Assembly (NCBI RefSeq): GCF_030272615.1
Contig: NC_081414.1
Span: 233,910,733-233,974,732 of the forward strand
DNA length: 64,000 nt
From: Cryptomeria japonica
Lineage: Eukaryota > Streptophyta > Pinopsida > Cupressales > Cupressaceae
Direction: 5' to 3'
Part shown: positions 1 to 10,674 of the stretch, one piece after another
Layout: each line of letters starts with the position of its first letter
How positions within the stretch are numbered: position 1 is the stretch's first letter
Translations under genes and position numbers: made by a program
Notes under the pieces: generated by a model
The model's database searches: none
Seen by the model: only the letters and a program-made list of their open reading frames with translations
Told to the model about the DNA's origin: nothing

Positions 1-885
1 CAAATTAGAAAGCAAGTCAGAGCATATTTTAAGAGTATTCTAGAAAAATATAATAATGTTCTTGACTTAATTCACACTGATTTATGTGGTCCAGCAAGAA
101 CTAGAAGTTTACAAGGAGATAGATATTTTATGTTAATCATTGATGACTATTATAGAATGTGTTGGGTTACTTTTCTCAGGGAGAAATCAGAAGCACTTGG
201 GAAATTTAAACTATTCAAGGTGATGGTAGAGAATGAAACTGGTAAGAAAATCAAATGTTTGAGATCAGATCAAGGAGGTGAATTCACATCTAAGAAATTT
301 AATACATTCTATGAAGTGAATGGAATCAGAAGACATATATCTTTACCCTGAACACCCCAACAAAATGGAGTTGTGGAAAGAAAGAACAAAACTATTTTGG
401 ATACAGCTAGAAGCATGATATCAAAAGCAAATATACCTCATGTATATTGGAGAGAAAAGAAGTGAATACAACAGTTTATACATTCAACAGAGTTCACATC
501 AAAGGTGAAACCAGTCAAACCCCTCATGAACTATGGTTTGGTAATACTCCTACTCTTAAATATTTTAGAATATTTGGAAGTAAATGCTATATTAGAAGAG
601 ATGAGTATATTGGAAAATTTGATCCTAGAAGTGATGAATGAATATTTCTTGGCTATTCATATAAGAGCAAGACATATAGATGTTTTAATAAGAGATTGCA
701 GAAAATTGTTGAGAGTGCAAATGTGAAGATTGATGAACAGTTTAGAGGAAATTCAAGGTACATGGTCTCTAAACTGGCAATAGAGATAATTTCAAGTGAA
801 CCTACAATTAGTACACCAGTACAGAATGTTGATCCAGTTATACCGGCATCATCAGAGGATACAACAGTGGCTGAGGAACAGTAGC
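1..885 (+). pseudogene. Copia integrase, broken
   Basis: Translation gives the DDE integrase core. HTDLCGP (near 76-96) holds the first catalytic Asp, LRSDQGGEF (near 260-290) the second, and TPQQNGVVERKN (near 352-387) the Glu. These are the three metal-binding residues that join retrotransposon cDNA to chromosomal DNA. The conserved GKFDPRSDE-IFLGYS segment of the integrase C-terminal region follows near 613-657. The frame is broken by TGA at 349-351 where Arg of the P-R-T-P-Q-Q-N-G motif is expected, by a frameshift near 460, by TGA at 639-641 where Gly of DEGIFLGY is expected, and by TAG at 882-884. Only the pol polyprotein part inside the window can be seen. Confidence 0.85.
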
Positions 886-2546
886 AAGTAAAAACACCCC
901 GATATGTAAGATTGAACCACTCTGAAAGTTAGATAATTGGGAACAAGTATCAAGGTGTTATGACTAGAGGAAGACTGGCAAATGAAGAGGTATGTCTTAT
1001 TTCTAAAATTGAACCAGCATCAGTTAATGAGGCATGTGAAGATAAACACTGGATTAAAGCTATGGAAGATAAATTGGAACAAATTGAAAAGAATAATACA
1101 TGGACATTAGTTCCCCGGCCTAAAGACAAAAATGTAATTGGAACTAAATGGGTATTCAGAAATAAACTTAATGAAGATGGTAAGGTAATCAAAAATAAAG
1201 CAAGATTAGTGTGTAACGGATATTCTCAGAAAGAAGGAGTTGATTATAATGAAACCTTTGCACCGGTAGCTAGAATTGAGGCAGTCAGATTATTCTTAGC
1301 TTTTGCAACACACAAGAACTATAAAGTATATCAAATGGATGTTAAATGTGCATTTCTGAATGTTGATCTTGAAGAATAAGTTTACATTGAACAACTTGAT
1401 GGATTTTCATTAACAAATAACAAAGATATGGTTTGTAGGTTAAGGAAAGCTTTGTATGGACTAAAGTAAGCTCCTAGAGCTTGGTATGCTAGATTGGACA
1501 AATATCTTTTGAAGATTGGTTTCACTAAAGGTAATGCTGATAGCAACTTATAGTACCAAGTGACTAATGATGACATCTTGGTTATAGAAGTTTTTGTTGA
1601 TGATATAATCTTTGGAGGTGAAGATGGATTATGTAAAGACTTTTCTAAAAAGATGCAGGAAGAATTTGAAATGTCTATGATTGGGGAGATAAAATTCTTT
1701 TTAGGATTGCGGATTTCATAGACTGGTAAAGGTATATTCATAAATCAATCAAAGTACTTGAAGGAATTACTAAAGAAATTTGGCATGGAAAACTCTAAAC
1801 TGGTAAGCACACCTATGACTACAACTGATAAATTATTATTGAAGGATGAATCAACACCTGTTAATCCAACTGGGTACAAGTCTATGATAGGAGGTTTACT
1901 GTATTTGACACAAACAAGACCTGATATTATGAATGTAGTGTGTATTGTTTCAAGATTTCAGAGTAATCCTAAAGAAAATCATGAATCAGCAATAAAAAGG
2001 AGTTTTCGATATCTACAAGGCACTACAAATCTTGGTTTATGGTATCCTAGAGATTAAAATTTTGATTTTTGTGCATACACAGATGTAAATTGGGCAAGAG
2101 ATGTAGATGACAGAAAAATTACCACGGGTGGAGCATTTTTTCTTGGTAGCAGATTAATTTTTTGGTTAAGAAAGAAACAAAGTTGCACATCTTTATCAAC
2201 AGCAGAATCAGAATATGTTGCAGCAGCAACTAATTGTACACAGGTATTATGGATCAAGCAAATGTTGAAGGACATAAAGGTAAAATGCAAGGAACCTATA
2301 ACTATCTACTATGATAATATGGCAGCAATTGATATATCCAAGAATCCAATATTTCACTCAAAAACTAAACATGTCTCTATCAAATTCAATTTTTTGAAAG
2401 AGAATGTTGAAGCAAAAGAAATGAAATTAGTTTATGTGAATACTAAAGAGTAGATTGTAGATATTTTTACCAAGCCTTTGCCTAAGGAAACTTTTGAATA
2501 TCTTAGAGAGCAGCTTAGGGTTATACCACCACCGATAGAGACTTAG
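886..2546 (+). pseudogene. Copia reverse transcriptase-RNase H, broken
   Basis: The reverse transcriptase starts near 1020 with the conserved WTLVPRPKDKNVIGTKWVF block. It carries QMDVKCAFLN, YGLK-APRAW and the catalytic FVDDIIFGG box (near 1591-1617, the YVDD equivalent). RNase H follows with a T-D-x-N-W-A-R-D block near 2081, STAESEYVAA near 2199 and YYDNMAAI near 2310, ending at IFTKPLP and a terminal TAG at 2544-2546. In-frame stops lie at 930, 1377, 1467, 1551, 1719, 2055 and 2451. Alignment to the family puts Gln at 930, 1467, 1719 and 2451, so those stops look like C-to-T changes. Function in life: RNA-templated cDNA synthesis in cytoplasmic virus-like particles. Confidence 0.9.
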
Positions 2547-2625
2547 ACAGTTGATGTTTGTCATCAACTGGCATAATTAACAGAGAAATCTTTTTTTCTG
2601 GCTCTGATGAGGAGAGCTACCTCTC

Positions 2626-2905
2626 AGGGGGAGTAGTTGGTATTTTGTAAGAAGTTGGTATTTTGTAATATGTTTTGAAACTGGTTTTTGCTTTGGCATT
2701 TGATGTCAAAGGGGGAGTGATATCTATGGAAAAACATATTATATTTTGGAGAGATTATTGGGGGACAGATTATTGCTCTCTGTATTTTGATTTTTGATTA
2801 ACGATCTCTTTTGGAGATTGTTGGTTTTTTGGTTTTTGGTATTTCTATTTTGGCACTTTGATGGTTTTTCCATCTTATGCTGCCATCAATGCCAAATGGG
2901 GGGAT
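2626..2905 (+). promoter_or_regulatory. Multiple polypurine tracts
   Basis: Three tracts are seen: AGGGGGAG at 2626-2633, AAAGGGGGAG at 2708-2717, and a run of A, T and six G at 2894-2905 that touches the LTR. The last should be the true plus-strand primer site because TG of the LTR follows directly. Repeated tracts upstream of the 3' LTR are typical of Sireviruses. Confidence 0.6.
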
Positions 2906-3953
2906 TGTTGGTATTTTGGATATGTTGATATAGTTTTGTCATTGATGTCAACACTTGTCAGCACTTGGAGATCTTTTGGTTATGTTCACTAGCATGATTT
3001 TAGTGACTTATGCATAGTCACGGGTATCTGGTTCACCAGCAGATTATATTGTTCATCGGCACTTGGAATGACTTGGAGATTACTTGGTTATGTCAAAGAC
3101 ATTGTTTGGACACTTAGTTTTGGTGATTTGTTCATTGGTCTATTCGGGTTTGCATATGTGTTGTTACCGGCAAATGGATCCAAGTTATGCACCAACAAGC
3201 ATATCTATTCTAGATCAGCATGGCATGTCATGAAGATGATTTTTTATTATTGTAAATGCATTGAGCCAACATTATGCAACGCATATTGATTCATTTATAA
3301 TTGATTTCATTGTAATATCTCTTAGTGAGCTGACCTACTCATTTGGACTTAGGTTATGGTATATATGTAAGATCTCATTTGTGAGATTGACATAGGATAG
3401 GAAAAGGATTGTAATAAGGTATATGCGGATATAAGAAAATATATACACATAGACATCATTCAAGATTGAAGGAATGTTTGAAGAAGGAAAATCAGAGCTT
3501 AACCAATATTGAATCCAGCATATGAAGATGCTATTTTGAGCAATACATTATCATTGGATTTAACCATCCAATTGTAGTCAATTTGACTCCCATTTTGTGA
3601 TTGAGCGGTGAGCTCTAGGTAGTTGGCCTTTCTGCATGTGCAGACTTCATATTGTACACACATACTATCTGTAGTAGTATCATATGATTGTGGGTAAGGT
3701 TTCCCACTGTGGTTTTTCCCCTTGCAGGGTTTCCACGTATAAATATTTGTGTTATGTGTTGTGGATGTTATTGTCTTTCTGTTTCATGTATTAATCTTTA
3801 TCAGTACTGCAATTAATTGTTAAAATTGTCTACCGGCATAAAGTTTGGTTTATCGGTATTAAGCATTAAGATTGGTTAAGTTAGTTTTGGTTTGAATTTA
3901 TTGGACAAATGATTCACCCCCCCCCCCCTCTCAGTTGTCTCTAGGACCTAACA
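2906..3953 (+). repeat. 3' LTR of Copia element
   Basis: The LTR begins TGTTGGTATTTTGG directly after a purine tract and ends ...CCTAACA, giving TG...CA ends and a length of 1048 bp. Inside are a TATA-like TATATATG near 3359, the shared GTGGTTTTTCCCC...TTTCCACG motif near 3700-3740 and a C-rich block before CTCTCAG near 3916-3934. The end CTAACA matches the LTR end at 8750-8755. Confidence 0.8.
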
Positions 3954-5737
3954 ACGGGACAGTTCTTGTGCTTACAGGTTGGTTTTCCTTCATTACCAGT
4001 GTGATTCTTGGCGTGTGGATCTATTTTGGGTCTTGTCCAATGTTCTTTGGCATGTGGCCAACCTTCCCATTGAGCCGCACCTCTTGGTTGTTATTTTTTA
4101 GAAAAAAATTTAATTCTTAAGGCCGACCTAGTTACACGTTTCATTTTCCTGCATTGGTAAATGTAATCTTGTGAGGCCGACCTAGATGTGTTCCAGTGGG
4201 TATAAATATGATAGTATGTAATCATTTGTAGGGAAGAGGAAGTATAATTGAGAATAAGGATTGAGATTCACATTTTGTGATCTGCTTGATTCTTAGAGTC
4301 TCGGTTGGATTGTATCTAGCTGATAGCCTGCATGTAACCGGTTAACTACCAGATGTTCTTTGATGATTATATGATGATAACCAGATGGTTGTCGGAATTT
4401 CTAAGGAAATAATATGATTTGTTTCTATAATCTTTTTATGTTTTCTTGTTGCTTCCGTTGTATTACTCTTGTTGCATAAGCTGGTTAATTCTCTTTGAGG
4501 GTTTTACCGGTTATGGCTACACCAAGTGGTATCAGAGCTGGTTTGTGAACCTGTTGTTTGAGGAATACTCGGTTATGCACCGATTGGTTGAAGAGGAAGT
4601 TGAGGAAACTTGTAGAGTTGTTCAGATCATTGAACGTGAGGCAGAGCAAGGTTTGCGGGTAGACTGTTGATCCTAGAGCTTGAGCTTGAGGCAGGTTGCA
4701 AGTTGGATCGGTAGATCGTTGAGGAGAGGCAACCAGAAGTTGTAGTCAGATCGTCGAACCCCTGAGGCAGTTGCAAATACCTATTGATAGATTTACAAAG
4801 TGGATCAGGTGATGGGGCTCAGTTTTCAATTAACCCCAAGAGTCTGATGTAGGAGCACCAGTGTAGTTATTATCGGTTGGAGCAGTTAGCAATGGAATTG
4901 CTTGGAGATCGTGGCATTTCTTCAAGTTTGAGAGTTTAGTCTTGTGGATTTGGATTTATTCCCTTGAGTTTGTGGTCTTTGTCATGTTCGAGTTTCATGG
5001 TATTTGGATTTGATTCCGGTGAGATGTGGATTGTAGTATTGGCCCAGTTGATATGTTCTTACCGGTTAGTCTTTCAGTTTGTTGAGTGTAGTTGAATCGG
5101 GTTGCAATAGATTTATGTGACTTGCAGGTTGTAATTTATATTTCTTGTGCCTTGTCTAATGTTCCCAAAGAACCACATGATGTTTTGTGCCTTGGAAGTT
5201 ATCCTTAATGATTTGAGCCGACTTGTTATTGTTTACACATTTCATGAACCGATTGGTCTTTGGGCCGACTTGATCAAGTTATTACTATTTGCAAATGGTA
5301 TAAATAGAAGCTTTATGATTCATTTGAGAAGACAGAAGACAGAAGATACAAGGCAGAGTTTAAAGATCGAATGAAGATGTACAACTGGTGAGATTCTGGT
5401 CCAGTGGACTCAAGCTGGAAGGGCTGAGGTCCGGATTAGGGTTGAACTTACCGGAGGCCGATTTGATGTGTAGATGATCTGTGTATCTTATATGTGTGTT
5501 GTAAGCATTGTTTGTATCTTGGACTGCGATCCATCATGTGGCATATATAATTCTTTATATTGTTATAAGATTTGTTCTTATTGTTTACCGGTTATGTATT
5601 ATGTGTTGTTACGGGTTGTTCTTTCTGCTTTATCTGGTGTTGTGTTACTGATTACTGGTATACCTTGCATGGTGTTTGTGTTAGGCTGCAAAGATGGGAT
5701 GTCCTTCATTGGATCTCCCTACCTTGATTGCATCATA
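3954..5737 (+). repeat. LTR and leader debris, unclassified
   Basis: No protein-coding match is seen. A primer-binding-site-like sequence at 4527-4538, preceded by ...GGCTACA, suggests that 3954-4521 is the end of an LTR and that what follows is internal leader. A second promoter-like stretch near 5125-5330 shares words with 4031-4210 (TTGTCYAATGTTC, GCCGAC, GGTATAAATA), so two diverged LTR pieces may be present. No coding region follows the primer site, so this is a deleted or recombined remnant. The join to the reversed gag piece lies near 5738. Confidence 0.4.
4527..4538 (+). other. Primer-binding site, tRNA-Met type
   Basis: TGGTATCAGAGC is the usual plant LTR-element site complementary to the initiator Met-tRNA 3' end. 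It lies 5 bases after a CA that could end an LTR. No gag follows, so it is a relic. Confidence 0.55.
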
Positions 5738-5975
5738 ATGCTTCCTTCGCTCTGATGTTATATTATGTTTCCTTAACCTCATCAAGAGTGGATGGTCCAT
5801 TCTAAGGAACAACATAGACATTCTAAGTAATCTTCTCCAAGACATTTCAAATGCACCTCCATTTGGCTCTTCCATAGAGTATAGTTCCTTCCATCAAAGC
5901 TCGGACTATCCTTCTTAAAAATAATACCTTGAGCTGCCATCTTGGATCTTCTCGGGTGATTAAGCTTCTACTGGA
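5738..5975 (-). pseudogene. Copia gag N-terminal fragment, second copy
   Basis: The sequence is the clear counterpart of 20640-20880, with the same gag start region read on the minus strand, a 12-base deletion and scattered substitutions. It lies beyond the distal LTR, immediately after primer site 5983-5994, so it belongs to a second, truncated interior. Homology stops near 5738, where unrelated + strand LTR debris begins. Too short and broken to encode anything. Confidence 0.75.
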
Positions 5976-5982
5976 GGATTTA

Positions 5983-5994
5983 GCTCTGACACCA
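5983..5994 (-). other. Primer-binding site
   Basis: On the minus strand this reads TGGTGTCAGAGC, one change from the canonical TGGTATCAGAGC. It lies two bases from the LTR end at 5997. Confidence 0.7.
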
Positions 5995-5996
5995 AT

Positions 5997-7277
5997 TGTT
6001 AGCAACAACCAAGAAGGAAGACTAAGAGGGGGGGTGAATCAGACATCTCCGGATCAAAACAAATTAAACTTCTAAACATAAATTGATAAAATACAACAAT
6101 GAATCAGATAAGCAAATTAACAGCACAACACACAACACCAAGATTTTGATGTGGAAAACCCGGTTAAGGGAAAAAACACGGTGGGAACCTACCCACAATA
6201 AGATGATACTCTGCAGTAATATGTGAAAATATTATAATGGGGAATGCACATGTATTCAGGCACACTGCCTAAAACTCACTTCTCAAAAGATATATGCCCG
6301 GAAGGCTGCAACCCTTAGGGAAGTCTCACTAACTTACAAAATGATTTGGACTACAATCTGCAAGAAATGAACTGCAATGATAGCATCTACAAATGCCTAA
6401 TGATAGTTTCGATTAAGCACAATTGTCTGCTCTGCAACACCAATCTCACCTCAACACTACACTGAATGATAGGTCTCTTGTTCGCACAATCACCTCTCTT
6501 TGATAATGCAAACACAATACCAACATACAAATTGCATAAGCATCTCACCTATAAATACAAATCATCAACCTTAATAACAAGGTCAGCTAAACCCTAACCC
6601 TCAACTCATAATTATAAAAATCACATTACACGATACAAAGATCAATCACTAGACCAATATAATGATTCACATTACATAGCATGGACCTAATTTAAATTCC
6701 CAAATGATGATATCTACTGGAAATCATGCCAAGATCAACCGCAACACACTACACCACCAGAAATACTGCATAACACGAAAATCATCACTGGTTCATAGAA
6801 ATCACCAAACAAATCACACAACAATCGATTTAGATCACCAAAAAAAATAGGAAATGACTAGGAAACACCAGAAAACATGTTAGAACCAACTGGAACAGTT
6901 TCACCAACACCACTTTTTAAATCTTCATCGATCAACATCTCAAAGCTCAAGAACACAACCAATCAGCAACTGTCGTGAACAAAGAAAACTTGTGAAGCAC
7001 AAAATCATGAACCATCATAAAAAAAAGATACACAAGATCATCCCAAAAAATATCCCAAAGTATCAGCAAAAGATCTGATCACACCGGAATATACCGGAGG
7101 AAATATCAGATTCCACAAAACAGTGATCAGCAAAACCAAAGTTCAAAACCGGATCAGAAACTCTTTCCAAACTCACCGGAATAAATCACAGGAATATGTT
7201 GACATCAATGACAACAACATATCCTAGCAGTATCAATGACAACAACTAAATCCAACAATCTCCGCAACAATCCAACA
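5997..7277 (-). repeat. LTR of the (-) Copia element, distal copy
   Basis: On the minus strand it begins TGTTGGATTG after a purine tract and ends CTAACA; length 1281 bp. It matches 20918-22184 over its whole length with substitutions and small indels. I count roughly 30 differences in the first 235 bases from the 5997 end, more than between the inner element's LTRs. A TATA-like CTATAAATAC (+) lies near 6550. The shared U5 features, a C/G-run block and the CCGTGTTTTTTCCC motif, lie near 6028 and 6160. Confidence 0.8.
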
Positions 7278-7590
7278 ATCTCCCCCTTTGACATTGATGG
7301 CAACATATGAATGTGAAAAATAATCAATGGAAAGAAAGAAGATATCACCAGCAAACTCCCCCTAAGATCAAAATAGATAAAGTAACAATAAAAAAGATCT
7401 CCACAATAGAAAATCAAATAGAATCATGAATCTCTCTCCCCCTAGGATACACAAACAAATCAACAGACTACTCCAACAAAGGAGCAACACCAACTCATCA
7501 ATCCGGATAAAAGAATAAGGCTCTGAATTCCTCCTGATCGATGCAACTCAATGCATATAATTATCATCAAGATGTGTGGATACTCCTAAC
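7278..7590 (-). promoter_or_regulatory. 3' untranslated region with multiple polypurine tracts
   Basis: On the minus strand purine tracts are seen at 7436-7446 (CCTAGGGGGAG), 7356-7366 (CTTAGGGGGAG) and 7280-7289 (CAAAGGGGGAG), the last touching the LTR start. The pol frame from 15595 resumes here for about 13 codons, then stops, which shows where the coding region ended before the 8-kb insertion. Repeated TTAGGGGGAG-type tracts mark the Sirevirus lineage. Confidence 0.65.
7586..7590. repeat. Target-site duplication, left
   Basis: CTAAC directly before TGTTACTACT. It matches 15590-15594 exactly, as expected of integrase-mediated insertion. Confidence 0.9.
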
Positions 7591-8755
7591 TGTTACTACT
7601 TATTATAGTTGCCATTAGTTTTATATCCAAAGTCATTTTATATACTCTAGTCGGTTACTACTACCAAAACATTCAGTTGGTATGCACAGAGCAGTCGGTT
7701 ATAGAAGAAAGTAGTCACAGAGCCCAGTATACACCAAGCTATCTACCGAGTAACACTATATGACTATAGAGAAGCAATAATGATACACCGAGTGAAATGT
7801 TTTACCAAATTCATTGAATCTAGACACACATGAAAAACGTGTTACAAGATCGAGGAACATAGAACTGCTATCACATTGGAAATTGCACTTGAAGATTGTG
7901 TATGATTTCGAGGTCATCTATCCAATGAAATATTTTGTATGGTTATTCATTCGATAAATCATGTTTGTAAGATCGAAGCAATGAACCTGATCACCGACAT
8001 AAGAGATCTATTTATACAGCATGGATTGAGATCAGATAGAGACATATAGAGGTGTATGAAGCAAGACATGTGTGATACATAAGAAAGCACTGAGTGTTAT
8101 GACTATTACAGAGACACAGAGGTCACCGAGAAGCATTTCAGAGAACAGTCAAGGTACAGAGTAAACAGAAGGGTTTACCGAGTTACTTTATGGGTTACCG
8201 AGGTATGCTATAAGCAAGGTAATCTCATTTTGAGCACATAGAATCTACTATAACATTTCAGATGTAAAGTTGCAGATATTTGTAAAGATTTTATTGTAAT
8301 ATTTTGAAGTTGTAAGAGAAACCTTTAACAGGGTAAAAGACTCTAACAAAGTCTATAAATTGTAAAGCCTTTAACCAGGTGCAGCATTTAGAATAAGTGT
8401 TGTAAAATCCTTTAGCAAGGTAGATCTAATGATCTTGATACTTCTAACAAGGTAAGCTATCACAAATAGCTGAACATGTAGCTCTAACCGAGAAACCTTT
8501 ATTATTGCAGTAGTGAAGTTGTGAGTGCCATCCCCACCACAGTTTTTCTCTCTAACCAAGAGTTTCTACGTAACCAAAATATATGTGTTATGGAGTGAAT
8601 CATGTATGATTGTTATTTATTTGTTTTAGCTTTATGTTATGTTACAGCAGCTTTTGGTTTATGCATATCAGTGAAGATATTGTTGAAGAAAAGATTTGTA
8701 GTACTAATTCACCCCTCCCCTCTCAGTACATTAGCTTTCCATATTGGGCCTAACA
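7591..8755 (+). repeat. 5' LTR of non-autonomous element
   Basis: TGTTACTACT...GGGCCTAACA, 1165 bp, ending two bases before the primer site. By eye I count about 12 substitutions, mostly transitions, in the first 210 bases against the 3' LTR, plus a 15-base gap. The 3' LTR copy is 1180 bp. The Cys-rich U5 block CACCCCTCCCCTCTCAG lies near 8710-8726. Confidence 0.88.
8009..8017 (+). promoter_or_regulatory. TATA box of the LTR
   Basis: TATTTATAC in the middle of the LTR, repeated in the 3' LTR near 14844. It would place the transcript start near 8040, leaving about 700 bases of R-U5. Position inferred from motif only. Confidence 0.45.
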
Positions 8756-8757
8756 AT

Positions 8758-8769
8758 TGGTATCAGAGC
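8758..8769 (+). other. Primer-binding site, tRNA-Met type
   Basis: TGGTATCAGAGC, canonical, two bases after the LTR end at 8755. Confidence 0.88.
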
Positions 8770-8817
8770 TTGAATCTTGGAAAAGGGTTTAACAACCTAA
8801 AGAAAAAGATTTTATCA

Positions 8818-10170
8818 ATGGAAGGCTATAAACAATCTCGGAAAATTGTGTATCTGCAAGAAGAGTTGGATCATGCTAATCAAGTGATTGTAGACATGCA
8901 AAGACAAATGCAAAAATCATTGAAAGTTAGAAGAAGATTATCTGATGATTTGTAGGACTCTCAAGAGTTAGTGGAACAAATTGAAACATCATCTGAGAAT
9001 AGTATATCTGAAGAGACTAAAGAGATGATTGAAGAACTGAAGGAGAAGAACAAAGCACTGACTGATCAGCTAAAAGCAATGAAAAGAGGACATGAACATT
9101 TTAGCACAAAGATGACTAAGAATCTTGATGCATTGAGGACAGCTGAAGATAAAGTAAGAGATCTAGAAAGAGAAAAACATCAACTTGAAGCATTAGTATC
9201 TGAAAAGAATGATGAAATCACTAGGATGATTGGAATACAAAGTAATCTGTCCAATCAATTGGGCTATGCACATCATGAAGCAAATCTAAAAGATGATGAG
9301 AATCAAGAATTGAAGCTTGAAGTATTAAGGTTGACCAATGAACTTGAAATAGAAAAGAAATCCAAGGAAACACTGAAAAAGAGTTATGAAGCATCAAAGA
9401 TGTTGGATGAGCAACTTAATACAAAGAGACTCAACAAAGAAGCAGGACTCGGTTACAAAGGAAAAGACTCTACCGAGAAGGGAATTCATACAATCGAGAG
9501 AGGAGAATCATCAAAGCAAGCTGGAAATAAGAAGAATATCAAAGGAAAGAAGTCTGTTTGCAACTACTATGGAAAACAAGGTCACACTGCTAACATGTGT
9601 CAAATTAGAAAAGGTAAGCAACTAAATATCACTAGGTCTAATGGTTATTGTCACAATTGCAACAAATGTGGTCACACATCTAACCAATGTAGGACAAAGT
9701 CTACTAGCAATTATAAGAAGTCAAAATTCAAAGGGTTTTGTAAAAACTGCAATAGATATGGACATAGTACCGAGGAGTGTTGGTTTAAACAGAAAGACTA
9801 TATGTGGTCTACACACCGAGCAAATACTAGAGGCTAACGAACTCACACAGATCCTTACCGACAGTATTCTGCAGTACCATGGGATTACAATACAAGGATA
9901 TGGTGTGAATGTTGTGGAAGATATCTACATTTAAGTGCCAACTGCTTTATAAGGTTTAGAATGAACAACTAAAGATCATGGAGAAATCCTGGTATGGCAT
10001 GTTTTCATTGTCACAAAGTTGGACACTTGGCTAGAGATTGCAAAGATCAACCTAGAGGAGACACTGAGGAAATAAAAGAAAAATTATAGATGATTTGGAG
10101 AAAGAAGGAAATTGTGTCAAATGAAGAAAGCACCTTACCTACCGAGTTAGGTGCACCTATTCCAAATTAA
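8818..10170 (+). pseudogene. gag-like nucleocapsid protein with coiled coil and five CCHC motifs
   Basis: The frame opens at ATG 8818 (MEGYKQSRK), 49 bases after the primer site, and runs in one frame to TAA at 10168-10170. Stops at 8953, 9835, 9970 and 10087 are all TAG or TAA, so CAG/CAA decay is likely. Residues 1-200 are a Glu/Lys-rich heptad region with no visible Copia capsid (UBN2) domain. A KMLDEQLNTKRLN..GLGY segment near 9400-9450 is the type that precedes the zinc knuckle in Sirevirus-like gag. Five C-x2-C-x4-H-x4-C knuckles follow at 9559-9600, 9649-9690, 9739-9780, 9904-9945 and 10000-10041. In the first the second Cys is Tyr. The protein would bind and chaperone RNA in the particle. 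Confidence 0.7.
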
Positions 10171-10674
10171 TCGGTAAAGGTATGAAGGGACTGCATTCTC
10201 TCAAAGGTCAAATCATAACAGTTCCTATTTCATCTTGTACTTAATTCAAAATCTGCATAATTAAAGATGCATTAGAAAATTTGAAATTTTATCAAAGTCT
10301 TTTGGAAGCCTGTCAAGTCGGTAAATGCAGGAAGTCTGGCTACTCGGTAAAAGCATAAAAAGAAGTAGTGGTACCGAGTGTATTTAATGTTTTCTGACCT
10401 AACCGCACGAAGCCCGATGAGGTACAATGAATACTTAAAGCTATTGCACGATCATTTTTCACTCACCAAGTTTTCAAGAAAGCAGAGCAAAGCGAATCAA
10501 AGGTGATCAAACCTCCTCCGAAGCAAATTCAAAGGTATTTACATCAATCACAACGCATTATCAAGATAGTTTACCGATCATATCGTTGTTATTATTTGCT
10601 AAGTAGAAAGCGTCTGTCGTTTGAAAGTCTTTAAACCCTAAGGATCTTTTGTTAGTATTTATCTGAAATCTGCA
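10171..10674 (+). other. Spacer between the two ORFs
   Basis: No ORF or conserved domain seen in these 504 bases. They contain several ACCGAG/CGGTA words also common in the LTRs. ATG of the second ORF follows at 10675 after AATCTGCA. Whether a second promoter or a splice acceptor lies here cannot be told. Confidence 0.5.

Larger units (their letters stand above)
1..3953 (+). mobile_element. Sirevirus-like Copia LTR retrotransposon, 3' part
   Basis: The Copia order integrase, reverse transcriptase, RNase H, polypurine tracts, 3' LTR is seen on the + strand. The 5' LTR, gag and protease lie off the window. Three purine tracts of the AGGGGGAG type precede the 3' LTR; multiple tracts are a known Sirevirus hallmark. 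The target duplication cannot be checked because the 5' end is missing. Reading frames contain at least ten stops and one frameshift, so the copy is dead. Confidence 0.85.

Noticed and set aside
3068-4670. ORFs of 61-75 codons in the LTR and leader region
   Set aside because: They lie in LTR and leader DNA, have no conserved partner and are of a length expected by chance.
8758-8769. tRNA-Met fragment
   Set aside because: Only the 12-base primer-binding site is present; no tRNA cloverleaf surrounds it.
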